A stretch of DNA of 64,000 nt, taken from assembly GCA_000320605.2 (NCBI GenBank), contig KB445820.1:186001-250000 (forward strand), read 5' to 3'. The translations under genes were made by a program, and so were the position numbers. Below the pieces are notes generated by a model. That model had not been told where the DNA came from. It did not search any database and saw nothing but the letters and a program-made list of their open reading frames with translations. Of the stretch, positions 37,468-49,297 are shown in pieces. The number at the start of each line of letters is the position of its first letter. The first letter of the stretch is position 1. The stretch is from Gelatoporia subvermispora B (Eukaryota > Basidiomycota > Agaricomycetes > Polyporales > Gelatoporiaceae).

Positions 37468-37501
37468 GCCAGGCGTGACAGCGCGATCTGTCACGCCTGG
37501 C
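37468..37501. promoter_or_regulatory. Perfect 14 bp inverted repeat in a divergent promoter
   Basis: GCCAGGCGTGACAG and its exact complement flank the 6 bp spacer CGCGAT, midway between the divergent starts at 37322 and 37533. Likely a binding site for a dimeric regulator, or a cruciform. The regulator is unknown. Confidence 0.55.
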
Positions 37502-37532
37502 TTGCTCGTCTTGGTCGGCAGCGGCGACGGTC

Positions 37533-38527
37533 ATGTCGCCAACCACCAAGCCTGTCCGTAATGTCAAGGTCCATGTCCCACGACATAACTCGCAACGTCT
37601 TGGGCCTGCGGTGACTGCCCAGGTTGAAACTCTAGCCCGGAAACGGAAACTACGTGTGGACGTACGACAGACCGCTTACGATCCAACGAGTGCGCTTGCA
37701 CAAGCGATTGTGAGTATCAAGCTACGCTGCGGTATAACGGTGTAGTAAGTAGATCCAACGCAGGACAGTGCATCGGAATGGAATTCGTTGCTCATGACTG
37801 CTCGTGCCGAGCGTGGGCCACAGTGGGATATTGGAACACAACTGTACGTCTGAGATGATGACACCCAGGCAGCAACTCACATAATGACTTTAGGTTCCAT
37901 GTGGACGAGTTCTCTGAATTGTATTATGACCCATCTTCTCTGCTAGAGTACCAGAAGGAGTCTCGTGCGTCTGGCGAGGGCGAAGAACAATCGTCGTCGA
38001 ACAACGTTGCTTTTCAACAGGTCCCCGACTATCCACCCAGCACGCCTCAAATGCACCGTTCTGCTAGTCATCTTTCTCAGAACCCTACTCAAGGCCTTCC
38101 GCCCCAGTACTTCAATACCCCCGGACCAGTAAACATGGCATCCCCTCGCCACCCATACCCTCCTACACCTAACCAAGTACCTGGGTTCAATGGCATGCCC
38201 CCTGTATCCCCAAAACAATTCTACGGTGGTCCTGGCGGTGCTGACCCCATGTCGCCAATGCGTATGGGTATGAACCCCGGCATGAACATGGGTGGTGGCA
38301 TGGGCGGCGGTATGGGAAGCATGGTTATGGGCGGAGGTATGGGCGGAGGTATGGGCGGAGGTATGGGCGGCATGGGTATGGGTGGCGGCATGGGAGGTGG
38401 TATGGGTATGGGCATGGGCATGGGCATGGGGATGCATGGAGGACCGGAGAGTCTGGGGATGGGTTCGCCGGAGGCGCGTCGGAGTATGGGTAGGGGGATG
38501 GGGGATGGATTCGGGATGCATCGTTGA
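37533..38527 (+). CDS. Protein with conserved N-terminus and Gly/Met repeat tail
   Basis: Not recognised. Exons: start at 37533 (MSPTTKPVRNVKVHVPRHNS, then LARKRKLRVDVRQTAYDPTS); second exon DSASEWNSLLMTARAERGPQ joined by GTGAGT...CGCAG; third exon FHVDEFSELYYDPSSLLEYQ joined through a split Leu codon. The rest is disordered: a Pro/Gln/Asn-rich stretch, then from about 38262 to 38440 a run of Met-Gly repeats (units such as MGGGMGGGM), then RRSMGRGMGDGFGMHR and stop. The N-terminal 110 residues look conserved and folded; the Gly/Met tail is low-complexity and may drive self-association. Function unknown. Confidence 0.75.
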
Positions 38528-38815
38528 CAGCTGTGCGGACATTCGGTATCGTTCCTTGTATTCACTACGCTATGTTGTATCTTACACTGGCCAACCTGCT
38601 TCCCTTTCGCACCCTGATATGATTCTCTGAGATGCAATGCACCCACATGGAAGCTGCGACTCAAAAACCATCCCTCCATCGGTAATGTCGCATTGATATC
38701 ATAGTGACATAAGATCATGCAGGATATACAACATGCCCAAGAGATGCCCGGTCCAAGGTGAAATGCGCAACGAATCGCAGCACATACCAGTCGCACTGGG
38801 TTGTGACGATGTCTA

Positions 38816-41800
38816 TCACTTCCCGACCATATCCCACCCTTCGTCGTCGTCGTTGCCAGCACCGCCAGGAGTAACGGGCACATCCTCGCCGCCCTCCTCC
38901 TCGTCTTCCTTCTCGTCGCCGCCAGCACCTTTCCCTTTCTTCTTCTTCTTCTTTGCGTTCTTCTTCGCATTCTTGGATTGTTTGCCACCAGAGGCGGGGG
39001 TAGCTGCACCGGAGGGTGCGCGAGACATCGCAGCAGGCGTCGTAGTCTTGGAGGTTTTCTTCTCTTCCTCCGCCTTTTTCTTAGCTTCCTCCTCTTCAGC
39101 GGCCTTCTTCGCAGCCTCCTCCTCTTCTGCTTTCTTCCGGGCAGCCTCCTCTTCTTCTGCTCTCTTCGCTTCTTCCACCTTGGCAGCCTCCCCAGCTTTT
39201 TTCGCTTCTTCCTCATCTGCAGCCTTCTTGGCCTCGGCCGCTGCGACGTCCTCCGCCGCCTTCTTGGCCTCCTCTACTGCTTTCTCCTCGGCGGCCTTCT
39301 TCGCCGCCTCCTCTTCATCCGCCTTCTTCTGGGCTGCCTCATCTTCCGCCTTCTTCCGGGCTGCCTCTTCCTCCGCCTCCTTGTTCTCCTCCGCCTGGCG
39401 CGCAGCCTCCTCTCCCTCCTTCTTCTTCGCCTCCTCTTCCTCTTGCTTTCTCTTCGCATCCTCTTCTGCTGTCTTGGACTCCTCTTCCGCCTTCTGCGCC
39501 TCATCCTTCTTCTTCTGCTCCTCCGCCTCAGCTGCAGCCTTCTTCGCGCTGTCTGAGCCTTGTGGACTGCCTCCGAATAGACCGCTACCGAAGCTGATGC
39601 CGCCGCTTGCGCCCCAGCTCCCGCCGCCAGTGAGATTAGCAGAGTTTCGCTTGGAGCCCCATCCGGTGCCCGAGAGGAAGTCCGAGAACCCTCCCGCAGT
39701 TGTGCCTAGGGAACCGACGTCGTGAGGCGCACCCCACAAGCTAGCGAGTCCGGATCCTGTGGCACTGTCAGCTGCAGGCTCGGACAGCTCGCCGAACACC
39801 TCCGCCTCTGTTGGTGCCTTCGCGGCCTCTACCGGAAGGACGTCAACAGTGTCCGCAGACGGTTCAGTGGCAGCTGCGCTCTCTTCCGCAGGCGGTTCAG
39901 TGGCAGCTGCGCTCTCTTCCGCGACCGCAGGAGCGGTTTCCGTGCTCGCAGCCTCGGGTTGCCGCTCCTCAACTTTCTCTTCCGCCGGGATATCTGCAGC
40001 GGGTTGCGATTTCGGCGTGCCGATGATGGATTGTGCCTTCGGAGTGGGAACCTTCGAACCTGGCTGAGGGGTAGGTGCCTTCGAGACCGCCTTCGGGGTC
40101 GCAACTCGTGAAACCTCCTTCGGTGTAGGAGCTTTGGACGCCCCCTTAGGTGTCGGTGCCTTAGAGGCCTCCTTCGGCGTCGAGACCTTCTCGAGCTCCT
40201 TAGGAGGTTCCCTCGGTGTCGGCGCCTTCGATGCTTCCTTTGGTGTAGGAGCCTTCGAGGCCTCCTTCGGCGTTGGAGGCTTGGACAACTCCTTGGGGAG
40301 CTCTCTGGGTGTAGGTGCCTTCGAAGCTTCCCTCGGCGTCGGTGCCTTCGAGAGTTCCTTCGGCTCGTCCTTAGGTGTAGGCGGCTTCGATGGCTCCCTG
40401 GGCGTAGGAGCTTTCGACGGCTCTCCGGGCGACGGAGCCTTGGATACCTCCTTCGGCGTCAGCTCCCTAACGCTCTGCGCAAATGGAACATCTTCGTGGA
40501 TAGTCGGAGGCCTCGACACCGCTCTCGGCGTAGCTGCCCTCGAGGGTTCCAGCGGTGTCGGCAGCTCGACCACAGGAGAGCCCATAGGCGTCTGATGAGA
40601 GGACGGTCCCCATACTGAGTTGAGAGTGTCCGCGAGTCGTGTGCTGCCGCTCCTGATAGAATCCATGGATCGTCCAGACGTGTTGAGTGTCCGGTCGTGA
40701 TCCCGCATCGGCTTGCTCGCGCTCGGGATATCCGGCATTAGTTCTCTTGCCTTGCCCTTGTCGATTGTCGAATGTGCGCTTCGACCAGATGAGGACCGCG
40801 TCATGGAGATCTCACGATCTAGACCGCGGCTCGTGTCTGCTGTCTGCCGTGGTGAGGCATAGACAGACGATGCGGCGCTCCTCGAGTTCGACGCCGTTGG
40901 GGCACGAGATGCAGGCTTGGGACTGGTGTGGGAGCGAGCGTCCGATGGAGCAGTCCCAACTGTAATGTTGTCCTCCAGAGACTCATCGGGTTCGTCGTCT
41001 TCCGCTCGATGTCCACTTTCGTTGTAGACGATCGAAGCAGGGCCGCTAAAAGGAGAGGTCAGTCGCGAATCGTGATTGGAATTGTATAATGATACGTACT
41101 ACTTGGTTTTCCCGTTGTCGATCCACTTGATCCTTGCTCTGAACTCAGTCAAACCGAAATGAATCTCGATATTGAAGACAATCGTCCAGTAGGTCTTCCC
41201 ATTCTTCCCCTGCTTTGCCGTAGCACTTCCGGCCAAAGGCGACAGGTCTGCACGGACATGACAGAGCGTCGAGAAATGTTCTGCAAATAGGGACAGTCTA
41301 AATACGTCGCTTGCGGCGATTATCAGATAAGAGCCGCATACCTGCGTTCCTCAGGATCCACTTCGGAATCGTATTGCCACCTCTGTAGCACCAGATCTCT
41401 ACTTCGAAGACAGACAGCGTCGACAGGTTTGTAACCTCAGTACAATATTTTCGGCTGAACACCGTCGACTCCTTGACTTTGACGCCCTGTTGACGTATGA
41501 GTAGATATTCGGTGATCCTATCCCCGAGACTCACCCTCGAAAGAATGCAGTCGAAAGCATCAGGTAAGAGCTTGGGACCCGAAGGAAGTTCGAAGAGCCT
41601 GTGTCTTCTTGCGACATGCTCTTCGTCCTTCTCGTCGAACTCCCGCAAATACTCCACGCCGTACATGAACTTGGAGACACGTGCCGAGACGTGGTGGTCG
41701 CAATAGAATCCAATTGCTCCATCTGCCACCGCCTTCGACCTAGATCACTCGGGTGAGCGGATGTATCTACAAGAGACAGCAGGAGCCTTGCGTACGTCTG

Positions 41801-43406
41801 AGTGTCCGGTCGGCTGACTGCCACCCCGTAGCGAGCAAGACGCTCCTGGAGTTGTGCGAACAGCCACGGGCTCGCAGCGAACCCACCAACAAGCCATACC
41901 GACTGTACCATGTTCAGAACATCACTCGGACGCCAAGATTGGTAACGGAGCTGACCTTCACTGCACCGCCGGACCCCTCAATCTGAGCTTGAATAGAAGC
42001 GACGGCCGCTTGGATTGATGGTTCGAAGAGTGCCGCGACTTCGGTTCTAGGTTGGGAAGCAATTTAAAATACAGTGGACTCCTAGGATTGTGAGCAAACA
42101 TACCCAGTGAGCTTCAGTTGTCCGCTGCGGATGCCGACCGTCGGGTCCTTGTCCAAAGGCGAGCCGAAGGGCACGAATTGCAGCTCTTTGTCGCTGCGGA
42201 ACAGACGTTTCGTTGTCTCGTCGAACCTCTTCGTGATGTGGTCGAGCGAGTCAGGGGTGCCATACTTCGATTTCTTGAGTTTTTCTACAAGGATATTAGA
42301 TGGGGCAGGTCGAAACTGACATTCTACATACCTTCGAAATATGCTCTTGCCCTTCGACTAACAAACACGGATCCAGCAAACACGCCTGAGTGCCAGGTAG
42401 TGTCAGTTTCAAGTATGCATGTACGGCCCGAAATTCATGAACACTCACAATCGGGAGGTGCTATCTCTTCTATCACCAAGGGTGCAGTAGCCTTGATCGC
42501 ATACGAGCTGATGTCCAGGGTACCACCTCCCGCGTCTGCGACTATGAAGCCGTGGCCAGACGGGTTCTAACGTGCCGATCAGCGCTGCACGTGCCCTATG
42601 TGAACTGAAGGGCATACCGATAGAACGTCTGCAGCTAGCCCATTCAGGACACACGCGTGTAGACTTGCCTCGCCTTCGGTGACGAAGCGTATTCGAGATC
42701 TGCCCTCATCGGTATCTGGGATGAGGCCGCCATACACGGCAGCCCTTCGCATCTTCGTCTGTTGCGCACCCTCCCATCCATTCGGATGGCTCAGGACCAG
42801 CTGGATATCGTGCTCTACGGCGTTCCACAATGCTGGACCGTTCGCGTGGGTGTCTACGATGAAGGAACGTGTACATCGGAATAGGTACGCAAGGAAGTCG
42901 CCAAAAACATCGACGGCGGTCTTGTTTCGTGGGAGTGGCGCAAGCCGCATGCCATTCATCTTGAGCTTCATCGTCTTTGGGCGCAGACGAAGCTTGAAGC
43001 TGCAGAAGGCTCAATATGACGCTTCCCATACTCGATCATTATACACGGCTCACAGTTCGGTCTTGACCCAGCCTTCGTCTTCCGCTAGCGCCATTGTCGT
43101 TACATTTTCGGCTTCTGCACCTGCCGCTTTCATCTCCCCCGACTGATCGTAGTACATGATGGAAGGAATCTTGGAGTTGCCTGCGACATGTTCTTGTCCA
43201 GGAAATCTGACAGCGCATTAGTCCATAATGCAGGCTACGCGAAAACATATCACGCACCGTGTGACACCATGGATCTTGGGTACCTCTCCAGGCTCGAGGA
43301 TAGCATACGACACCCCGCTGAATGTCGTCCCGACATCAAGAGCGAGGACGAGACCGCGGGTCGTCCCCCCGTAGGGCTTCCGAGTGCCCGACGACGTCGG
43401 TCTCAT
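38816..43406 (-). CDS. HSPA12-like Hsp70 ATPase fused to a long repetitive tail
   Basis: Divergent Hsp70 of the HSPA12-like group common in Agaricomycetes. The start at 43406 is followed by phosphate-1 loop GLVLALDVGTTFSGVSYAIL, then the domain over many exons: SKIPSIMYYDQSGE, VEHDIQLVLSHPNGWEGAQQ, RFVTEGEASLHACVLNG, phosphate-2 GFIVADAGGGTLDISSYAI, KRFDETTKRLFRSD, adenosine motif SVWLVGGFAASPWLFAQLQE, and the substrate-side end HFGLTEFRARIKWIDNGKTK. An intron (GTACGT...TTTTAG) then joins Tyr-Gly-Pro-Ala-Ser-Ile in frame to a roughly 740-residue uninterrupted exon: Ser-rich linker, about fifteen S/T-P repeats (SKAPTPKE type), a duplicated EESAAATEPPA, a Gly/Trp patch, a Lys/Glu/Ala coiled coil of about 180 residues, and a Lys-rich then acidic end DDDEGWDMVGK. 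No stop separates the two halves. Confidence 0.85.
40000..40445 (-). repeat. SKAPTPKE-type coding repeats
   Basis: Degenerate tandem units of 8-12 codons with core Ser-Lys-(Ala/Pro)-Pro-Thr-Pro-(Lys/Arg)-Glu, about fifteen S/T-P sites, inside the tail of the Hsp70 fusion. A separate exact 29 bp duplication (39861-39889 and 39894-39922, 33 bp period) encodes a doubled EESAAATEPPA unit. Confidence 0.85.
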
Positions 43407-44908
43407 GAGAAGGCAATATTGGAGTGCTCACGGTAATCACAGTGAATGGTGGAGAGAGATAAGAGCAAGAATCCAGACGGCCTATGACATCCAACAAGAA
43501 CGCGCGATATAACTTGCAGCAGACAAACAGGAGCCGCACAAAAAGCTGCAGACCGGCGAACACGAGGCATTGTGCATGCATGGCTATAGAAGCCCAAGTT
43601 GGCCATTGTTGGCTACCAGCGTCCTATTCGTCACGTAGATTACGGCAAAGACACGCGTGAACAACGCGTTTGTGGCGTGTACGTGACCCTAATCTTCGCA
43701 GGGTGATGAGACGCGTCTCGAGCGCGAGCTCCGCTCCTCAAGACAGGCAAGCGCAGTCGTAGCAGAGTCATCTCGAACATGAGAGAGGAGATTTTGTATT
43801 CCGATATTGACAGATTGATAGTTCACCGAAGAGGCCATGCGATGTTGGTGGCAATCCCATACGCACAGCTCGGACATCGAGGCTCCGATCGTTCCTTGGG
43901 TGTCAGCGCAGCAAGCATCGTGGACAGGAATGTCGTTCACAGCATGCATCGCGCGATATACGGTTCTGTCGTGCGAGAAGAGGGAATCTGCTGATACGAC
44001 GGCGTTTTGGTTATGTATCGAAGGCAGTTGCGTTACACCCAAGACTTCTCGGAAGCACAGTAGGTTCAGCGTCAGTGAGGAAAGACACGATTACGATGGT
44101 CATCGGGTCATCCCTGTTGAGGCGGTAGAAGATGCAGAAGCTCATGGTCTCATCTATGCAGGCGAATGCGGTCGAAGACAAGGTGCGCGGACTCATGTGG
44201 TGGCGCACCCCGCCAAAATCTAATCCGTGCCGCCACCGACGCGTTCCACGACTTCACCGGTATCTTCCATCTCCTTCATCCTCGCTGTTCTCTTACACTC
44301 GGACTGCAAGCTCTCGGCATATCTGTGCTATATGTAGAGGTGTCAGCTGCCTCCCAAGTTTCAGGGACCCCAGCAGGGCGGCTCAAGTAAGGGTAAACCT
44401 GTCGGGGCGGCGGGCTGTCAGTAAGGCTATGACATACAGAATTCTTGCTCGATGAACATAGATGCAACACTCAGACCGAGGGAGTAATTTCGCACCTCCC
44501 ATTGCCGAACCCTTTGCCTCTGCGTTCTGGCCGAGATCGTTGTCCTGGTAGCTTCCACGGCATTTTCGAAGCGCTACGCAGCATCCATACTTCTTGTACA
44601 GGAGTCTTCATTGTGTCCATCGGGCACCTGGGCTCGATGATGGCGAGACAACAAACAGAGTTGTTCACCAGCGGTGGCGTCAGAGTGGACAACTCAACAT
44701 TATATTACGTCCGAGGTCGGGCGTCAGTCAAGGCACGCGGTGGATCTTGCCTGATCAGCAAGAGTTGTGGCCGCAACTGGATCTGTACACGAGGATCTAC
44801 CGTGCGACGACGCAGTTCCTGCTTGCAACACATCGCGAGACTCAGGCTCACCTGATACATACTAGTATCCTCTAACTGCGCAGAAGGTATGTCCCCAGAC
44901 CACTCACC
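43407..44908. other. Intergenic, no convincing gene
   Basis: About 1.5 kb upstream of both flanking genes. Frames up to about 130 codons occur on both strands; that at 44594-44875 ends just before the next gene but matches no family I know. I see no repeat or RNA gene. Confidence 0.45.
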
Positions 44909-46532
44909 ATGTCCTCAGTCTCACGCCGCCACTCGATGCGTCTGCAGGTTCAGACAGGCTCGACTACCGAGTTCTACGCTCTACGCGACCCGTTGAGCCA
45001 GGAGAAACCGGCGGTCAACTCTGGGGACCTCACACTCGTCTCAGATCCAATCGCGCGGCTTACGCGTGAGTGCAGCGCGCTCCGCCTCAGGCTCGCCACT
45101 GCGGAACGCAAAGAACGTCTCAAGCAGCGTGGCTCGTTCACAGCACCGTCATCGACTCTCAACACTCCAACGCTCCATCGCAGCCTCTTCCTCGGCTCTA
45201 CGACGTCTCTGCGAGACATTGCCTTGAGCTACACACAATCTGAACTCATGAAGCTCGCCGATCGCTACAAGGCTCTGGAGAAGAGCCTCCATGAGATGCA
45301 GGAGACTCTACGAGCGAAGGACAAGGAGATCGAGACACTGAAGAAAGAGAGAGATAGGTTGATCGCGGAGAGGGACCAAGAGCGCGAGAAGAATCGATCC
45401 CGGAGCAAGAGCCGCACAAGAGATTCCCGAGCGGCGAAGCGGGAGGGCCACGATCGCGAGGAGATGTCGGGGCATTCACGCAATCGCGAGGTTAGCCGCA
45501 GCAAGCGGCACACAAAGAAGACCGAGGATCCACCGTCCTTTCAACTGGCTCCGCGCATGCCGGTCGACGCTGAGGAAGCCGCCCGAGCGTGTAGCCAAGA
45601 CGTTTTCCTCACGAAAACGGACAGCTGGTCGGGCGCGCAGATCATCCAAGCCGTTGATGACCTCAATTCGGAGATCACCCAGTTTGCCGCGTCGGCGACG
45701 GAGTCGTGCGTCTTCGCCAGACGCGTTCAGGCACGGTTGGCTCTCGTGAAGGTCGCAGGCATTGGGACACAGGAAGAGAGCGCCCCGTGGCTCGGGACAG
45801 CCTTCTCCCGCATCCTCGCCACCCACGATCACGGCCAAGATCCCATGTGGGTTCAGCTTGCTCTCCAAGCGAGTGTTGCGACTTGCTGTGCGCGGTCGCT
45901 CTCGCTGTTCTGTGTCGGCTTTCCTTCCAAACTTGATGCACTTTTGACCCGTATTCTCGGATACTTGCACTCGACAGGTATGTCTCGTTTCTAGGGTACG
46001 ATCGCTGCGGATTGACATACAGCCCACAGAGCCACAAGCGACTTCCGCAAAGTGGCGTTCGCTAACACATCGCAGCGTCAGGATGCTCTACCCTGGTTTG
46101 GAAGAATATGCAGTGACTGAACTTGCCAATACCATGATGCGATGGTCCCACACGGTCTTCACTCTATCCGGCTCTACATCGCCTATGGACCCCGCACTCT
46201 CCGGGCGCCTCCGTCGCATCGCAGAGGCTGTCTTCAACATCGCACGGATCACCCGAGAAGATGTTCTCTCCACGACATTCGAAGTCATGCTCGTTGACAG
46301 CGGTGACTCCTTCGAAAAGGCTACCATGACGAACAAGATGAAAGAATTCGACGCGGAGAGCTCCGGTAGATCGGGAGACAAGGTGCTGTGCACCACTGAG
46401 CTCGGTCTGCGATGCATCACAAGGAAGAGCAAATCCGTCGAACTTCAGGGTGATCGCGGAGGAGATGAGAGCAGGATCCTCTTACCGCCCAGGGTAGTTT
46501 TGGATTCCGCGGTGGAGGCTTTTGATCGGTAA
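44909..46532 (+). CDS. Coiled-coil, RS-rich protein
   Basis: Not recognised. Two exons, 44909-45977 and 46030-46532, join by a 52 bp intron (GTATGT...CACAG) in phase to 523 residues. The N-terminus (MSSVSRRHSMRLQVQTGSTT) is followed by ARLTRECSALRLRLATAERK, then a clear coiled coil (YKALEKSLHEMQETLRAKDK, EIETLKKERDRLIAERDQER), an Arg/Ser-rich charged stretch (KNRSRSKSRTRDSRAAKREG), and a globular C-terminal half of amphipathic helices (SWSGAQIIQAVDDLNSEITQ, CVFARRVQARLALVKVAGIG, ELANTMMRWSHTVFTL, GRLRRIAEAVFNIARITRED). The C-terminal helical region looks conserved and may be a basidiomycete-specific domain. Cytosolic or nuclear. An alternative leader intron (GTATGT at about 44887) may exist. 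Confidence 0.78.
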
Positions 46533-46867
46533 TAAGTGATATTCTGCATCTGCGTTTGTGTGTGCCGAGGAAGTGTTTGCCCACGCATTGTTCACCGGTA
46601 TACCCTTGCAATCTGGATCGGAATTCAGCATGGTCGCGATGACACGCCCGTTTATATCCGATGTACAGCAGTATCGTCAATTATATCTTTACGGATTATC
46701 TCCGGCATCTTTCTGCAATGGATAAACGAACGCTAGGATCATCCCACAGCATTGTTCAGATGTTCGTTGAGAGAGAACGTGGCAGCTGTGGCCACAGCCT
46801 CGGCAGACTCATAGCCGCGCAGGCGCTGAGCGCCTAACAGCCACAACGAACTTGTCTCTATACCACC
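46533..46867. other. Intergenic, no gene seen
   Basis: About 335 bp between two plus-strand genes; no motif or repeat recognised. Confidence 0.6.
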
Positions 46868-48917
46868 ATGACCACTGTTCAAACACTTTCCACAGTCCCA
46901 ATATCCGCCCTCAACACGAACACAAATGTTCCACAACCTACGGAGAAGAGCATGAAGGTACGACTGTACCCTCTGCAGGTCCTGCGCGGCTGGGCGCTGA
47001 CGAAGGCCCTCAGCGCAAACTCGAGGATGCGATCCTCAGCTTGGACGAGGCGGTCCATGTCTCGCCTGCTGAGCGACCGTCGCCGCCTAAGAGGACGAGA
47101 ACGGTTGGCCGCTCGATCTACTCAACCCTGGCCAAGTATGGGATCAAGAAGGACACCAAGACGTCAGTTTCCTTGATCGACCCTCCGTCCTGCCCAAGCT
47201 GAAGAACCGCCGCTTCTCTTCCTCTACTAACAGCCCGAAGGTGAAGGAGGAAGTTGAGCGATTGTCGAAGACCGCACCTCATATGGCTGCAATCCTGGCG
47301 CGTTCTGCCTCGAGGGTGCGCAAGCCGGTGCCTGCGACGCTGCTCGGCCACGCGCCACCCACCCTCTCTGCAGAGTATCGGCCGTCTTCTGTCGCATCCT
47401 TCTTGACCCGCCTCGCCACTTTCCAGCTCCCGACATACTCTAACAAACCACCCGCCATTGATGCAGTCGCCGCAGCGAAGTGTGGCTGGACAAATGATGG
47501 CAAGGACCGCCTGGTGTGCAACATCTGCAACGTCTCCTGGGTGGTCGCCGATACGCGTGGAATGGCGCGCGACGCTGGTATGTAGGGAGCAGCTGAAGGT
47601 AGGTGCAAACTAACTCCAGGGATGACAGCAAATACTCTCGTCGAGAAGCAACGCGCACAACTGGTCGGCGTGCACAAGGACGGGTGCCCATGGAAAGTCA
47701 AGCAATGTGATGGTACGTCCAGGCGCTACTCCGATCATACATTGTAGCTGACAGGATTCTAGACAACATCTACCGCATTCCTTTGCAGACACCCCACACT
47801 ATGGCTAAGGAGATCAAATCGAGAGCTCTGACTCTGGAGCCCCTTCTTGAAGGCGTCCAAGTCAAGCACCCAATGGTCTGCTAGAACTCCTGCACTCGCA
47901 ACTCACACTCTAATTACTGCAATGCAGGCGTCGAGCCAGGTGCAAGCACTCGTCTCCACCGTACACTCTGTTCATCTCCCAAATACTGAAGAGGTCGGTG
48001 GAGGCCGCGCTCAATTGCCTTCGGACGAACCGTTCCCTCCTATTGTCCATACTACTATGCAGCAGCCTCAGCCTTCCACTACAGCTGTACTCACAGCCCT
48101 CTTCGGCTGGTCTATCGCACCACCAGCGCCACCGCCGGAACGGATATCTACGCCGTCCCTCTCCCGAGCCAGCTCGGTTGTTCCGCAGACCCCAGGCCGG
48201 ACGGTGTCCCGTTCACCATCCGTTGCATCTTTCAGGGACAATACCCCTGGTCCATCGACACCACGACCGCCATTGCGCACCGTGCCAACTACCACAAGTA
48301 TACCCACTCACTCAGCATCGAGTCCTCCTCGACCAGATACGACAATTATCCACTGCGCGTTGTGCCAGCGGCGGGTCGGGCTGTGGGCCTTCCTTCCTCA
48401 GCGAACTGGGACGGAGGCTGCCACCTCGAGCCCTCCGCGGCTTGAGCCCCAGAGGCATCTGGACCTGCTCAGGGAGCACCGGTCCTACTGCCCGTATGTC
48501 GTGCGTTCGACCGTCCTTCCGGCAGCGCCCACCCCTCCACCAGCTGCTACGCCAAACGGTCGTGCCTCACCAGCAATGTCAAGCTCATCGGTGAACCTGA
48601 TCAATGGCCAGTTGGATGCGGTTGATGGATGGCGGGCGGTACTGACTGTGGTGATGCGATACGGTATGGCCCAGAAGCAGCGGTGGCGTCTGAGGAGGCT
48701 CAGCCTTCAACGGGAAGAAGAGGAGGCTCCAGCTGGAGCAATCACCGCACCTATACCCGAAGCGGAGCCCATCGAAGTTGATCATGTGGAGGCGATGGTA
48801 GCTGGTGTTAAATCTCGCGGAGTATGTCTCTTTTACTTTAGCTCATTTGTGTCATCGGCTGAATGTATCTTTTAGGGCAGGGATCTTTTGCGTTACGTTA
48901 AAGGCCTTTTGGGATGA
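46868..48917 (+). CDS. rsm1: C3HC zinc-finger protein, Rsm1/NIPA (ZC3HC1) family
   Basis: Nuclear protein; fission yeast rsm1 aids mRNA export, and animal NIPA/ZC3HC1 binds the nuclear basket. The start at 46868 (MTTVQTLSTVPISALNTNTN) joins by a 56 bp intron to RKLEDAILSLDEAVHVSPAE, which joins by a 71 bp intron (GTCAGT...ACAG) to PKVKEEVERLSKTAPHMAAI. The zf-C3HC domain follows: SSVASFLTRLATFQLPTYSN, AAAKCGWTNDGKDRLVCNIC and, after an intron, QLVGVHKDGCPWKVKQC, giving the Cys-Cys-Cys-His zinc set. After a Ser/Pro/Thr-rich linker comes the Rsm1 second half with TTIIHCALCQRRVGLWAFLP, RHLDLLREHRSYCPYVV and DGWRAVLTVVMRYGMAQKQR. The last intron ends before GRDLLRYVKGLLG; stop 48915-48917. Intron count about six. 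Confidence 0.9.
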
Positions 48918-49297
48918 AGTCTGATGCAGCCGGGATCCTTCCGTATAAGCATGCTGCTCGCGCCATCTATTCGTGCTTATCTGTTGCTGTTGTGTACTTG
49001 TACTTTACGGACTGTGTAGCGAATAGTTCTGGGACCATTAAAAGCATCTTGGTGTTGTAGGCGAGATTACAAAGCGGAAGTTTATCTTGCATGAATTGTT
49101 GAGCCCAGGAAAGGCACAACGTTCGGCGGCATCTCGGTTGTCGGACGACGCTGGCGCAGCACCGCCTTGCACGAGCTTGCAAGTGAGCGGCTTTGCTTTC
49201 GTCGCCAAGTGTACGGCGTTCGCTCTCGCCGTACATCGAGGCCCTTTTGCTTATATTTCTTTACCTTAACACGTTCCTTCTCAGTTCATCTCCGAAG
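48918..49297. other. Intergenic, no gene seen
   Basis: 380 bp between Rsm1 and BSD2, likely terminator and promoter; no motif recognised. Confidence 0.6.

Noticed and set aside
38733..39725. 330-codon plus-strand frame rich in Ser, Phe and Leu
   Set aside because: Antisense shadow of the Lys/Glu/Ala coiled-coil exon on the minus strand; composition is explained by the complement of AAG/GAG/GCC codons.
40802..40804. Separate gene starting at this Met for the repetitive tail
   Set aside because: The frame is open upstream to an in-phase acceptor continuing the Hsp70 exon, so a fusion is simpler; kept as the refutation test for the fusion.
44594..44875. 93-codon frame just upstream of the coiled-coil gene
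   Set aside because: No recognisable motif and no splice join to a better gene; left as intergenic.
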